Source of the DNA: Oscheius tipulae
Taxonomy: Eukaryota; Nematoda; Chromadorea; Rhabditida; Rhabditidae
Assembly: GCA_037178975.1 (NCBI GenBank)
Contig: JASJZH010000005.1
Coordinates: 9,510,501-9,574,500 of the forward strand
Length of the DNA: 64,000 nucleotides
Direction: 5' to 3'
The translations under genes were made by a program, and so were the position numbers. Below the pieces are notes generated by a model. It saw nothing but the letters and a program-made list of their open reading frames with translations, made no database searches and had not been told where the DNA came from. How positions within the stretch are numbered: position 1 is the stretch's first letter; each line of letters begins with the position of its first letter. Positions 45,346 through 58,400 of the stretch are shown here, one piece after another.

Positions 45346-48300
45346 TATTTCAGAAGAGCACTGACCACAGCACCGACGTTGAGGTTACGCAGATCCGAAT
45401 AGGTCTGTCCGCAGCCGACAAAAATGATTGGCTGACCCGTAATGTACGTCATCGAGACGGCCGCACCAACCTGAAAATAGGGGATTTTAGCTTCTGAATT
45501 GTAATATTTCACTTTTAGTAAAGGAACACCGGTTAAAAGACTGTCTGAACCAAGTATTGCGTCACGAATTCTCCCTCAGCAAAAATTTTCCACCTAGTGT
45601 TGACCTGTTTTCCAACTTCAGTGGCCGAAAAAAGCTTTAGACTCTAGAAGATAGAGAGCCCCATTAATTAGACAGAAATGGGCAGGCTCAAGTGCATTTT
45701 ACATGCTTTCAGTTCGTTTTTTAAGTGTCAAAATCGTAGACAATTTTTGTTCCCTTGGTCACCAGATCCAAAAAATAAAGGTTAAAGTTGCTAGTAACAC
45801 AGACGCAAACTGTGTACACTGCAAAAGAAATAAATGTATTTCCGAGCTTTTGCGTTTGGTTTCGGTACAAACTAGTAGACCGGAACGGTCGTTCTCTTCA
45901 ATTGTTGAGCCAAAAATTGCTGTTTCGGTTCAAAATAAAACGGCTCGAAAAGGCCGAACTCGCATAATAGCCATCAAAACTCCGCTACTTTTTAGTCCAC
46001 AACTGTGTTAGGCCAGTCTAAGCACATATGTTAGAATTTTTAAAAGTTTTCTGGTAGTGTTGCCGAGCAAGTTCTCTTGGTCACGTACTCCTAAGGGTCG
46101 GTCGAGAAAATCGCGGAAAAAACAGCTAAACTTGCGCAACAATAGTTTTGCTGGGAAAGCATGTATTTTCCAGCAGTACTTAAATCATATGGACTTGAAA
46201 ATAGAACACGTACCTTGTCATCAATAGTGTCAAATTTGGTGAGAACAATTCCGTCAATTAGACGGGCCTCGCGCCCGGAAGTGGCATGATCAGCGAGAGC
46301 CTGATTGAACTTGACGAGCTGGTCCACGGCCTCGTTTCCTACAAGAGCCTCGCCGACAAACAGCACGAGGTCGGGCTCATTGACACGGATCAGTTTGGCC
46401 AGTTCGCGCATCAGGGGCTCGTTGTCCTGCATTCGGCCGGCCGTGTCCACGAGAACGACATCAATTCCTCGCTCCTGGGCGATTTGGATAGCCGACATGG
46501 CCAGGGTGGCCGAGTCCTTGCCGTAGCCTTGTTCGTAGAGCTGAAAATAAAAAAATTGGCAAAAAAACGACACTGCGGTCTGGAATTAAAAAATTCAAGT
46601 ATTCTCTTAAATGTGTGCAGCTCAGACGAGTAGTGCTCCGACTACGAAACCGAAAATGAGAGTCAGGTGCAATCCCCAAGATTTACAAAACATTTTATTC
46701 AAATTTTTTCCGCCAATTTTTTTGGACAAGGATGTTCTCTAGGACTCTAAACTCGCTGGCGAGCTCATACTAAAGAAAAGAAAAGACGTCACTAAAATCG
46801 CTAAAATAGCCAAATATAGGTTTTGGGCCAAGTTCGTGACGGGGCCTCGGCTTTCGTGACAGCACCCACTGCCGCTCTTCATTGGAAACAGACTATAACC
46901 GACTAATGTCAGCCATGCTGGCAAACTCAGTGATGTTCCAAATAAAAATACGGATAGGACAAGGCAAACCTGAACAGAGTTGTTGTGAAGAGCATTGAGA
47001 TGTTTGGTATGGGTGCGGAGCTGCTCGACAGCTCCAGCACGGAAAGTATCACCAGCCGCGATCAGGACACGATGACCGTTCTCGTTGAGCCAGAAGGTGA
47101 TCTTGGCCAAGTTGGTGCTCTTTCCGACGCCGTTCACGCCGCAGAAGACGATCACATAGGGCCGGCTCTGCCTCTTGGCCTCGACGATATCGCGGAGGAT
47201 GTCCACGCGACGTTTCGGGGTTAGGAGCTGAAAAATTTTGTAAGGAAACGACAAAAAAAAACGATGAAACCTTTTGGAGAGAATCCTGGACAGCCTCGCG
47301 GACGAGAGTCGTGACTCGGCTGAAGCTGCTCACGACTTTTCCCTCGAGTTCGCGACCGACAGCCTGGCAGATCTTGTCGGCCGGATCGGCAGCCACATTT
47401 TTCACTACAATCTAGTTGAAAAGCGCTGGAAAAAGTGCTTACAGATAAGATTCTCCTTCATCTTCTCGAGAACCGGCTCCAGATCTTCGGCCGTGAGCTT
47501 CTTGTTGCCGACAAGTCCTTTGAAGGCGCTGAACCAGCCGCCAGCCTTCGTGTTCTGAGCAATCACTCTGGAATTTTTAAAGTTAACCTTCTATAATTCC
47601 CTGGCCTTAATTAGCTCACAGGACATTGTCAGAGCTGTGGCTCGCATTTAAGCCAAACTACAGGCAACAAACTATGCTAAAACTTGAAATACATATAGTA
47701 AAATGACTGCAAAATTTTTTTTAGAAATCAGACGCATTGAAGTGCCTGAAGCCTTACGCAGCTGTTTTTTCGTCAGCAAAAACCCTTACGCACTAGCGAA
47801 AGAGAAAGACAGGTTGCTTGCTTTCCCACAAAAAATTTAGTTACCTATTCCATTGCTGCCTAATAACCAGTCCAAAAAAGCTTTTAAAACCGACTGCACC
47901 ATGTGACAAAAACCTAGATTTTCTTAATTTTGCAACAAAGATAAGTTATAATAATGGTTGTGGTTCAGTTAAAAAAAAAACTGCTAAGCTCTTTTGGGAC
48001 AGCGGGTGCCTAAGCCAATTTTGAAGAAGGCTGATATGGTTTTACAGAATTTTTTTAGCAAAATGGGAGAACAACCAGGTCAAAAAAAAAGAGTAACCCG
48101 AGCTGGCTCTACGCCATGCGGCAAAAGTTGAGTTTTCTGAATTTCTCAACAAAGACCCAAGAAAACAAGAAAAACTCACTCGTCCTCCTCTTCGCTCTCC
48201 TCCTCCATGAGATCTCTCAAATCGGCTCCCTTTCCAACAAACTGGCGCTGCTCCTCGACAAACTTGGCGTCTTCTTCCTCGCGCGGTGAGCCGGCCATGG

Positions 48301-49661
48301 TTTCTTTGTCCTTCTCCGAGGAAAAATCCAGCGATTTGGCGTCGTTGGCCTGACCGCTCAGGGCCCAGACACGTGCCTCCTTTCCCTTCTTTTTCGGTTC
48401 GGCCGGCTCGTTGGCCTTGGCGGTTGCGTTCTTCTTCCCGCCTTGCATCTTCTTGAAGAAGGCCGCGCGATTGTTGGCCAGATCGTCGTCACTTTTCGGC
48501 GAGCTTGGCGTCGAGCCAATATCGCTGCCTGAATCGGCGGAATCGCTGAAAAACATGCTTTTTTGAAGCTGTCTGTCTATGGCCTATTGTAAACAGTGAG
48601 ACTTATGACGCGAGGGATCCGGGTTCGATCCCGCCTGAGGTCATTATTTGTGAAGTACGTTTTTGTAGAGTTTTTACAGCTGAGTAAGAATGTGCAGTCA
48701 TAATTAGGGGTTTAGGGGCTGGGGCCTCAGAGCTGCCTAACTGAAGTTGGTGTGGCTGCAAAAGCTATCTAACTGTGTTAGACGTAGTCACTAAAATATC
48801 TATTAGTAGCGGTTGTGGTCTCAGAACTGTCGTGGTACAGTGCAAGTGGCGCGGCTACGAACCAAACGACCCGGGTTCGATTTCCGTGGCTGGCAAACTT
48901 TTGCAAAAAGCTATTTTGAGAGGGAAAGGACCTGGGAAAGGGGTCCAAAATGACGAAAATCATGTCCGAAAAGTGTAAGACCTACATTAGTGGAGCAGTC
49001 TCCTCCTTCTTGACCTTCTTCGGTTCGTCCTTTTTCTTTGCGCCCTTCTTGTCCTCGCCAGGACGACTAATAATCATGGATTCGACAGTTTTCTGCGATT
49101 TGCTACTCTCCTAAACTCCTTTTGGAGACAGAAAACAAGGAAAAGTACCTGGAAAGTCTTGGGTTTTCTAACTACGTCATTAGCCTGGAGACTCCGTCTC
49201 ATGCAACTAGTGTGGATGGAATCAAATTCGTCTTGGAAGTGCGAGAAGGCGCTGGCTCCTCGTTGGTACAAAATCTGGAGCAAAAAAGACAAATTTTAAC
49301 AAAAAAACGAAGTAACCTGCTTATTTTCCAGAACATTCTTGTAAAGGTCACGGAAACGCTGAGAGACGTCGTCGAGCAGCTTGTCGGCGTAGGAAAGCTG
49401 CATGATGGACTGGTAGACGACGAGACAGACGAGCTCGTACTCATTGTCCAGTTTAAACTTGAGCGTCATGTTGTTGTGTTTGAACTGTGAGAGGTCTCCT
49501 CGTTGCTAAATCTCCTTTTTTGTCTGTACAGAAGAAGGAGAAACCTGCATGAGAACCTCCTTGATGAGCGTGTTCACCGACTCGGTGAAAAAGTTGCCGC
49601 CTTCCTGGAAACACCAGAGGACAATGCCTCCCTTCCCGAAGATCGTGAACAGCTCGATCAT
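45346..49661 (-). CDS. SRPRA: Signal recognition particle receptor subunit alpha
   Basis: ER-membrane docking GTPase that receives SRP-ribosome complexes for co-translational translocation. Ten exons (49545-49661, 49317-49484, 49149-49275, 48986-49110, 48180-48545, 47443-47567, 47271-47404, 46970-47227, 46214-46540, 45346-45470) give 623 residues with consistent phase; the human protein is about 640. The N-terminal longin-like SRX domain starts [20 protein letters not shown] and binds the beta subunit. A charged Lys/Glu-rich linker follows. The NG domain shows [14 protein letters not shown] (P-loop), [36 protein letters not shown] and the [16 protein letters not shown] end. Every GTPase motif is intact. 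The ATG lies two bases after GTTTCCAG, a likely trans-splice site. Introns are about 40-60 nt except those carrying tRNA-like or inverted-repeat insertions and the 612-nt intron at 47568-48179. Confidence 0.96.
46612..46685 (+). repeat. tRNA-like (SINE-type) insertion, family C
   Basis: TGCAGCTCAGACGAGTAGTGCTCCGACTACG resembles the 5' half of 32178-32245. A weak B box (AGTCAGGTGCAATCCCCAAG) follows. It is antisense in an SRP receptor intron. Confidence 0.5.
46840..46897. repeat. Fragment with one TATAGTCTGTT-type end
   Basis: TGCCGCTCTTCATTGGAAACAGACTATA matches the terminal repeat of 12322-12810 over about 28 bases with few mismatches. AGTTCGTGACGGGGCCTCGG just before it matches the inner arm of 26259-26496. 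No second end was found in the intron. Confidence 0.65.
48570..48645 (+). repeat. tRNA-like (SINE-type) insertion, family A
   Basis: TATGGCCTATTGTAAACAG then ATCCGGGTTCGATCCCGCCT; the close relative is 21712-21785. Both are antisense inside introns of minus-strand genes. Confidence 0.65.
48826..48898 (+). repeat. tRNA-like (SINE-type) insertion, family B
   Basis: CGTGGTACAGTGCAAGTGGC, then GGCTACGAACCA and GACCCGGGTTCGATTTCCGT, a good A/B box pair. It lies in the same SRP receptor intron as the family A copy. Confidence 0.65.
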
Positions 49662-51747
49662 CTCTGGAAACTTAGCAGTTTTGGGGTCTAAAAGAAAAAG
49701 TAGAAGTGGCATTTTTCGTTCAGGAAAGGCTAAAAATGGAGAAAATCCGAAATGATCCAGCAAAAGCAACATTCACGTGGAAGAAAATAATGTCCAACGA
49801 GCTAACGATTTTGACGCTGTTATGCGAAGCGATAACATGTCTTTTTTGAAGGGTTTCATGACTTGACGTGTTCTTTATCAAAGGAAATAGATTGAGTGAT
49901 ATTATCGGGAAAGAAGTGCATAAATAGGGAGAAGTAGAAATCATACAGCAGTAAGAAAGATGTTTTGGGGGTACTAAGTTCAGTTTCTGCCATTTTACAT
50001 CGGTTTCTATTAGATTCTTCTATAGGGCTCGGTTTATTGGGAATAGGAAGTACGAAAACTCAAAAATAATAGCCGAAAGAAGATAAGAAATAACAGCAAA
50101 ATTAATTTGTAGTAATTTCAAATCTGCCACTCAAATTTGAATGTTTTAGAGTTCGTGGTGGGACTCTAATATTAGGCGGCGAGTTTGAAATTCCAGATAA
50201 TTTTCATGAAAATACTGTTATTTTTGTCCGTGTCTGTCCAATCTTCGGATCAGTCTCTCGACTGAGACATAGCCTCGGGTCCGAACCAAAAGTCTGTCCA
50301 TCTCTGTTTCCAGAACAGTCCCAATCAATCAGCTGACCAATAAGTGTGACCGCGCGCGGAAGCCTCAAAGAGCGTAAGCGCGCCACCTCCCGTTGTTTTC
50401 CTCTCCCGTCGTCCGGTTCGCTCACTGTATTGATCTCGCGAGAAAGAGTAAGAGAGAGGTGCCTCAAATTGTTACTGCCTCGCCTCTTCTTCACTGGTTC
50501 CCATTGAAATTCGACTCGCTGCCACCAACTTCCTCCTCTTTTGTGTCCTTCGTTCCATCTCATTTGACTCCTGCGTCCTGTTTTGCTCGTCCTTCTCCCT
50601 CTCTCCCACATGCAAATCCTCTTAATTGTCTCTTCTCTGTTATTTCCCATCCATCACTCTATCTCCCACACCATCTCTCAACCTAGCCATGTGTAGGTGG
50701 AGGAGAGAGAGAGACAGAGCTGTCAAATCGTCTCAGCCCCCGTCCTACATCACCCCCTAGACCCATTTACCAGCCTCAGTCACCACAGCTGTTTGTCAAC
50801 ATCGATTGTCACACAGCTTGGCTGCCAGTCTCTTGAGCACTTTAGCACTCGAATTTTCTCTCTCCTTATTGGGTTATCGCCTCTTCCAATGTCGGCACTT
50901 CCTCTCTCTCTCTCTCTCTCTCTCTGTCGTCTCCCTTTAATGACCAATTTGGTCTCTATCGCCTAAATTGGAGAAGCGGGGTCTCTATTTCAAGTGAGTC
51001 AAAAAGGTTTTTAATTCTGGTTGGGCAGATACTAACCTAACAAGAGTAAGTTCTGAGCAATGAAACATAGGGGTTCCGGAGAAATTTCGTAATTTTTCGA
51101 GCACGACTGTTTTTGTGGTGTCTAAAAGTAATACAAGTTTAGTCACATACCGTTTTAGCTGTAGACACTGTCTCTTAGTCTCACAGTCTCTCAACTTCTC
51201 TGTTTCTTTCGCTGTCTCTGCCTCTGTTATTCTTGAAGTCGTTTCGGCAGAAATGAACTGGTGGACTTGACCATCTGATATACCATGGACTTAGGTTGGC
51301 ATAACTTTCACTGACTTTCTGATCTTACACAGGGAAACCTGGCTGACAAGTTGGCATTAGGGTGACAGGTTGACACTATTCAATTGACATGCTGCTGAAA
51401 TCGGAAGAAGCTGGTCCCTTGCTGTAATTGTGAAATTTCATGATACAAGTCCTTTGAATAATTGCAGGTACCATAACACCAGCTTCTCTCGGTCACTCTG
51501 ACAGCTATTTCTGACAGCAAACACCCATGTTCGGCACCAATAAAAGCCTAATTTTCTCCAAACACGGCTTGTTTACCCCCCCTTTACAATGGCCTCAAAA
51601 GTGTGTTTATCAGGATCCGGACCACCAGAGTCGTTTCGTCCTGTCGGCTTATTCTCCCTCGTAAATTTTCTGCCTTTTCGGCGACCCTTTTGCGGGCAGC
51701 CGCCCACCGTAATCACTTTAATCAACCCCAAGCGCCTCCCTGCCGCC
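49662..51747. other. Spacer between divergent SRP receptor and four-TM genes
   Basis: Both flanking genes are read away from this 2.1 kb, so it carries their promoters. I see no gene. A pure CT run lies at about 50900-50926, and short TCTCTG runs occur near 51170-51230. Confidence 0.55.
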
Positions 51748-52937
51748 ATGCAATTTCGACTGAACTCGGTTCGGCCGAAGACTCTTCTTGGGCAGCAGAC
51801 CAGTAAGTTCAGAGGTCCGCTATCTCTTCCTCTTCCTCTTCCGTTTGGTTCAGTACTGAAAAGAGAGTTCAGGATCTGTTAGCAGCAGCTACTCGATGTA
51901 CTTCGGTCTCTATGACTGGCTCTCTCATCCCACCCCGGGCTCGCGATGCAGCTGTAGCGTCAATGTCAAGGTGAGAAAGTGCCCTCACTCTAAGGCAATC
52001 AGTCTAGAAGAGCATCCTGATCGTGGCCACGTTCCTGCTTCTGATAGCCCTCGGCATGGCCCAGTACATCTTCATCGAAAAGTTCTATCTCATCGTCAAG
52101 CCTATCTGTAAGTGACTGTCCTGTCGCGTTGACGCGCTGAAGCGTGACTAATTCTAATTTCTATCGGTCGATTCGGGTCTTTTGAAAGGAAAAGAAGCGT
52201 CAGTGAGAAACCTGACAAAGTCTTGGATAATGAGTCCTTTCAGTTCATGCCATTCTTCTGCTGTTCGAGCTGGTCAGTTTCCTTCTGTTCATCTACGCCC
52301 TGTACGCTGAAAGAGGTCCATTCTTCCTGCCACTGCTTCTCACTCAGGTAAGTAACAGAGACAGAGAGATTGAGAGACAAAGAGACAGAGAAACAGAGCG
52401 ACAGAGACATGGAGACAGAGAGACCGAGAGATAGAGACAAAAAGATAGTGACCCTGAGACGGAGAGACAGAAAGACAGAGAGAGACAGAGAGACAAAGAT
52501 AAAGAGACAGAGCGACAAGAGATATACAGTCAGTGAATCATAGAGACATTTTCAGACCATCAGGGTGGTGTCTCTCTTCGCAGTGATGGTCTACTACACC
52601 TACCAGCTGTTTATCCAGGAGAATAATCCACCTACTGTTCACATTCCAGCTCTACAGTACGACGACTACCATAAAACCAGTTGGTTCAGTATCTTTTCCA
52701 GTCAAACACCCTCTTTCAGAAGCGTTCCTATTCGCCCTACTGGGGCATTTATCTTTTCTCTTCTTCGGGCATTTCTTCCTCTTCTACACCATGTTTGCCT
52801 GCTTTCGAATGTACAGCGGGGCGCAGTCACGGCGTCCTCAGAAAGAGTACGAGATAGCTCGACCTGTCCATACTGTTATTGTTCTCGAGCAACCGATCGA
52901 GGAGGCCATGTACGGCAAAAAGACCTCCACTAATTAG
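51748..52937 (+). CDS. Four-transmembrane protein with cytosolic tail, unknown family
   Basis: Six exons (51748-51802, 51873-51970, 52008-52107, 52244-52347, 52556-52679, 52720-52937) give 232 residues in consistent phase. A basic Ser-rich N-terminus and a Cys-rich stretch ([10 protein letters not shown]) precede four predicted spans: [50 protein letters not shown] and [19 protein letters not shown]. The hydrophilic loop between spans 3 and 4 ([18 protein letters not shown]) is probably luminal or extracellular. The C-terminal tail carries [10 protein letters not shown] and a TVIVL segment. The layout resembles small tetraspan proteins such as LAPTM-like proteins, but I cannot assign it. The intron at 52348-52555 is nearly all GAGACA array; two others are 37-40 nt. 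Confidence 0.75.
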
Positions 52938-52974
52938 TCAGTGTACTGTATAGTGCCTCTATTAGAAGCTCCCG

Positions 52975-53300
52975 CCACACCCAAATTTGTACTTTTCGGG
53001 TTTAAGACAGCATTTTTGAGATTTTCAGTGTTCTGCAAAGTTATTGCTCTTTTTCTGTTCTACAACTTTTCAAAGCATCAAAACGTTCGAAAACGCCATC
53101 TTGTTATCTGAATATGCGTACGCAATTGCGTGTTGCGCACCAGAACTGAGTGAAATACTTTTGCCGAAACACTGAAGTTTTAGTGGTCAAGGCGGCATTT
53201 TTTTCCTGCAAAGCTGTATCATAGATCAAGGACTACATTTTTGCAGAACATCGAAAAGTTCAAAGAGGCTGTCTTGACCGCAAAATATCGTGTTGAGCGC
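52975..53300. repeat. Foldback element, two hairpin-bearing arms
   Basis: The left arm has TTTTCAGTGTTCTGCAAAGT and CTGTTCTACAACTTTTCAAA. The right arm is its diverged reverse complement, ending TTTTTGCAGAACATCGAAAA and GGCTGTCTTGACCGCAAAAT. It lies between the four-TM gene and the SANT-domain gene and occupies most of the spacer 52938-53452. Confidence 0.8.
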
Positions 53301-53452
53301 GGGCTTCTCTTAGAATAATTACAGTAACGCATCTCCCAAGCTAATCCATGTATCCGCTAACTTCCCCTACGGGTTCACACGTGTACAGTATCCGCATTCT
53401 CAAGGTTATAAATCTGTTTTTATGGTCGCTTTCACAGGATAATGGGGTGAGA

Positions 53453-55044
53453 TCACTTTTCCAACAACAACTGAACCGTCTTCGTGAAAGTTTCCATCAC
53501 CTCGAGCTGCCTCCTCTGGAGCTCCGAGGTCTCCTCGAAAAACTTGATTTGTGCCTGAACGAGCCGCTCGACCAGGACATGGTTCTTTTCCTTGGCCGCG
53601 ACCGTCTTGACGACGGCGTTGATCGAGTCGTCGATAGAAGATGGGTTGACTGGACTGGCGAGAATGGCCGGGGAGGAGATCATCGGGATTGGGAGAGCAT
53701 CTTGGGACATCTGAATAGGTGGTAGGGATGGAAAAACTAAGTAGGTACCATAAGAAAAGTGTTGGCAGGTATTTGGGTCTGGAGAGGTGCTACCAAAGGC
53801 TGGGCGTCTTTCTGAATCCGAGAGTGACAGTACGAGGAATATCGAACCTTGTTCTCTGCTCCCATTATATCTTTAAGGAGACTGGTAATATCCCCGTCTT
53901 TGCTTTCTAATCGCTCCCGTTCTTCGTAAAATCTGAAGATTTTGTCGACTGCCTTGTCATCGACGGTTTTTGGGCTAAATCAAGGTCATGGTATGGCTTG
54001 TACTGTCCCCAAACTCAGTGATAGCACTCTCAATCAGATCGACTGGTACCTTCGTCTTCTGATGCCTCCAAATAATCTGGATCTGTTCCACGGGTATCAC
54101 TCGTCCACATTCCTCAATCACGGCCTGTTTGATTTCCTGCCAGGCTATCCATCGTGTCTGGTTTGCTTGTGGAGTTCTGAAAAGGTGATGCTATCTTTCT
54201 GTCTCTGTGTCTCTCTGAGTCTCTCTGTTTCGCTGTCCCTTTGTCTCTCTCTGTCTCTCTGCATACCTCGATTTGGCGTTGCTTTTGTCAATCAACAGGG
54301 ACGACCGACGAAGTACTTCCTTCACAATGACCTTATAGGCCTGTGTCGGGTATGGAATTCTTCCCCCGTATGGAGTGACAGGACTCGTAGAAGCCTTTTT
54401 CTTCTTCACTTCGTCCTCATCAAGAAGTTCCACCTTGAAATCCGGGTCAATTACCTAAGCTAATGAGAGAATGAGGGCTGTCTACTCACAGCCAGGAGGG
54501 ATGAGTTGATTGAGGGAGATCCTGGTCCTTTTGTTGATCTAAACTTTGATGGTCATTCAAAGATTACGCATTTTTACCCAGGAGAGTCTGGATTCTCTTC
54601 TTTGTGATAGATGGACTTCAATTCGTCAACATTGACTTTGTCTCCGAAGCGGATGGAAGCCAAGACGCCGATCTCGTTCCAAGCCTTTTCTTTGATCTGG
54701 AAATGCCACTTTGTCATAGACTTAGACTTCTGTCACAAGTGGTCATATTCGGTTAGCGTCCGTTAAATTCTGTCAACATCTGTCAGGCCATCAATACGAG
54801 AGATTTCTGTCAACTCCTGTCAACTTCTGTCAACCGTTGATCACCTTGAGCCTTCCATTATTCTATGTCCATTTGCTCTGCGTCCTGTCGATTTCACCCA
54901 ACTCACGTCATTGTTTTCGCCTTCGAAGATGGCCTCCTTCCTCAAATTGACTTCCCTGGCCAGCCATTTGCTCAGCGACATTTCCGTGCTCCTCACGAAG
55001 GGTCTTTTCCTCGTCGTGGTGAAGAACGGCGCCGCCTGAGACAT
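53453..55044 (-). CDS. Nuclear protein with two SANT/Myb-like segments and C-terminal coiled coil
   Basis: Seven exons (54907-55044, 54578-54696, 54490-54538, 54267-54454, 54015-54176, 53848-53974, 53453-53710) sum to 346 residues with consistent phase. Near the N-terminus RPFVRSTEMSLSKWLAREV, then NNDIKEKAWNEIGVLASIRF, follow the pattern of the insect Zeste-type Myb/SANT-like DNA-binding domain. A second segment, QANQTRWIAWQEIKQAVIEE then IPVEQIQIIWRHQK, repeats it. Between them is a Lys-rich patch (DEDEVKKKKAS). The C-terminal 85 residues form a likely coiled coil (ELQRRQLEVMETFTKTVQL). This is a probable chromatin or transcription regulator; targets are unknown. One intron, 54197-54266, contains a TCTCTG array. 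Confidence 0.7.
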
Positions 55045-55459
55045 CGTCCCAGAATGAACGAGAGGTGCGTTTTGGTTGTTGACGAGAGAGAGAGAGAAAC
55101 AGAAAGCTTCGCCGAGGCACGTCGCGACCTTTCTCCGTCTCGTTCCAACGAAATGCTCTCTCGTAGCCAAGGTACGCTGTCGTCTCTTCGTCGAGACCGC
55201 TCTCTCAGTCTATGTCGCGATATCGATTTGTGGCGACTCTCTCTCTCTCTCTCTCTTTTGAAAAGTACAAAGACGAGACAAAATAACTGGCGGCCGGCAA
55301 GCAATAAATGTATCTATCTGTCTCTCTGTCTCATAAGATACAGTTTATCAGAGTACACATTTACCGGAATAGGGAGATTAAACAAGGCCAATTTGGGTTA
55401 TTACTACGAGGTTGGGTGACCGTAAAGGGTAAACGGAGATTATGGGGCGACATTTTTTT

Positions 55460-58400
55460 TTACATGTCCATGAGCTTGTGGCTCGGACGAACGACTCGAC
55501 CAGTTCTGGTACGAGAAGGGAGATTCACAGAGTCTTGGTCATAATCAACGTTTTCTTCTTTGACTCTTCTATCCGGAGCTGGAGCAACTACTTCCACTGG
55601 AACGAGGCTCTTGGGCTTGCGACCGCGTTTCTGAAAAGTGTATACATTTTATCGTACCATATTCAAAATTGGCATCGAATACTGACGGTTTTGACGAGTC
55701 TTAGAGGTCGTAAGACTCCCAAAAAGTGATTCGAATAGTGAGAAAAATGTTCCACAATGTTGGGGATCGAACCTATCACCTTGCAATTGGTAGGCAGACC
55801 TATGCTTTATAGGTGTCGCCGCACTTTCGGATGTATACACGAGCTTCTCACTACAGCATAAGGATAATTTTTATGCGGAATACGATCGAATGACTTTCAA
55901 AATTACTCAAGAAGAGACAAAGTAGGCTTACCTTCTTGGCAGGGGGCTCCATCTCCGGCTCCTGGTCGACTATAATCTGTTCCTGGTCCTCCAAATGTCC
56001 ACTGTTATCCATGACTTGTTCCTCATGCTCCTCATGCATGTGCATGCTTGTTGACTGCTCGTGTTCCATCTGAAACGGGCCCTCAGTTCAGACAACACCT
56101 CCTCACTTACAGCAGTCAGATAAGAGTCATCGATGGCGTCGACAGTTCCGTCAACTGTTACCGAAGGATCATCATATTGATTGTTGTCCATCTCTTGCAT
56201 CTCTGCGTGTCGCATCATGTAAGGATCCCCGGCATCAGAAGACTTGGCGCCCATTCCAGGCTCATTTGACTTCATGCGAGTCAACGTCGCGGCCGTCTTG
56301 ACATTTTCACAAATCTTCTCCAGCATATCGATTGGGAGCTCGGCAAAGGGCGACGTGCGAATGTACCGTCCGAGCTGGAAAACATTGTTCCTGATGGTTT
56401 CGCGCAGGTGTCGGCGTCTGTTCTCGACCCTCTTGATCTCAGCCATGTCTCTCAGAATCGTCGACTCGTTGTTCATGTACTGCTCCAGACAGCGTCGCTC
56501 GGTCTCGGTTAAGATTGCTGAAGGGAAAGGTGGGAAGAGACGAAAGTTTGGATACCTGACTCGTCGAAACTGAGCTCGTCACAGTCCGCGGCAATGTTCT
56601 TTCCGGACTCACGAGCCTTGTTGCGCTTTCTTGCATTGCTGTTCCTGGTCGAGATCACGGCGCTGATGTCCTTTGGTGTGAGACAGAGGATTTTCCGCTC
56701 TACAGCAGAGCCAGGAAGAGCGAACTGTTGACGCTCCTCTGGAATAGACGTGGGGTTCTCTGTTACTCTGTCTTTCTGTTCCTCTGTCTCTCTGTCTTAA
56801 ATTCTGTCTCTTTTTTTCTGTCTATTTTCCTCTCTGTCTCACTGTCTCACCTTTCAAAACCATCAGGATGACAGTCGGCTGAAGTTTCTTCCTATGCATA
56901 TCATAGATCCGTTCTTTGACTTGCTGAGGGAGACGAAGTCTCTCGTCCTCGTGCAGATGATGGTCACAGTAGCGGACTTCGATCTGTCTGAAGTCACGGC
57001 TTGTACCGTCTACCCGACTGTAAACTGACCCATTCGGAAGGAAAGCTTTGCGATAGAAGGCAGTACAGGCATCTTCAGTTCGGAGCTGCGGCTTCCCTCC
57101 CGTGATTCGATTGGCAAATGGATCCTCTGGACGCTGCACGTAGCCAGATTCCACCGGTTCACCGTAAAGTCCCTGAAAGATTTCAATTACAACTTGTGCC
57201 ATTCTTTCACCTACCACTTCATCACAAATACGCATGGTCTTGTCCTTGGCCATGGCTTGGGTCCGGTTACAGCGGAAGTACTGAACCATGCCGGTCTTGA
57301 TCATCTTGTTGCCTCGGGACATTCGGAAGTTTCCACCCTTGGCCTCCAGTTCCTGAAGGAACGCGCCAAAAGTCTCCTTGCTCTCAAAAACCTCCGTCTT
57401 AATGTCGGTCGGAGCATTGTGGATCTGGTGCATGTGCTCACAGAGCTTCTCGACGGTCCCAAGCTTTTCGTCGCACTGAATCAGGTTTAAACCAATTGAA
57501 AGTACAGGAAACATACCCCGGGAACACTGCACGGGAATCTCTTCGGGGTGAACATGTTGCAGATTCCGTACTTTTTGATCATCCGACTATGGTGGTAGTA
57601 GATTGATCTCTTGAGATGGAGCTTGCAACCCGGGCAATAGCGGGTATCGGTGTAGCACTGAAGACAGAAAGTAATGGAACCTAGGGCTTCTTACATTGGG
57701 CATGACCATTTGGTTCTGTTGGTAGCCATTCGAATCGGCGTAGTACTCTTCGCGGATGTCCTGCATGATGACCTGCTCACGATGGTTCATCTTGTCTTGT
57801 TCCTGAAGAAAGGGGGTAGGGACAGAGATTGAGAAACAGAGAGACAGAGATTCTAACTCACTCTGTAATCCATCTCAACCAGTTCCGTGTCATCGTCCAT
57901 GATGTACTGCATCGCTATTTGACCGTCATCGTTACTGTCCAGATGCTCCACGTCGATTTGAGCTTCTCCACCATTCTGACTATCGTCAGCAGCTTCCTCA
58001 AGCTGCGGCATGTCCGTGTACTCAGCCGAGTCGATGTCCTTCTTGTCCATCTGCCTATGTTGCTCATCCAGTGATTCAGACTCCTTGTAGATTCTATCAG
58101 CCGTCTCGGGTGGTACATCTCCGAAGTCTCGACCACCCCGTCTAACGGGATTGGGCTTGGTTCTGACAGGCAGTTTCTGTCCCTTCGAGTCGAGAATCGT
58201 CCGGAATGTGTTCCTCATGTGGTCGGGGAGAACGTCATAGATCTCGTAGACTTCCAACTGTCTGAAGAAGATACCGTCACCTTGCAAAAGGCCACCTTGC
58301 AAAAACCCAAGCTTTTAGTGTCAGGACATCATTTTTGAACTTTTTGGTGTTCTGCAAGGTTGTAGCCCTTGATCTGCCCTACAACATTGCAGAGAAACCC

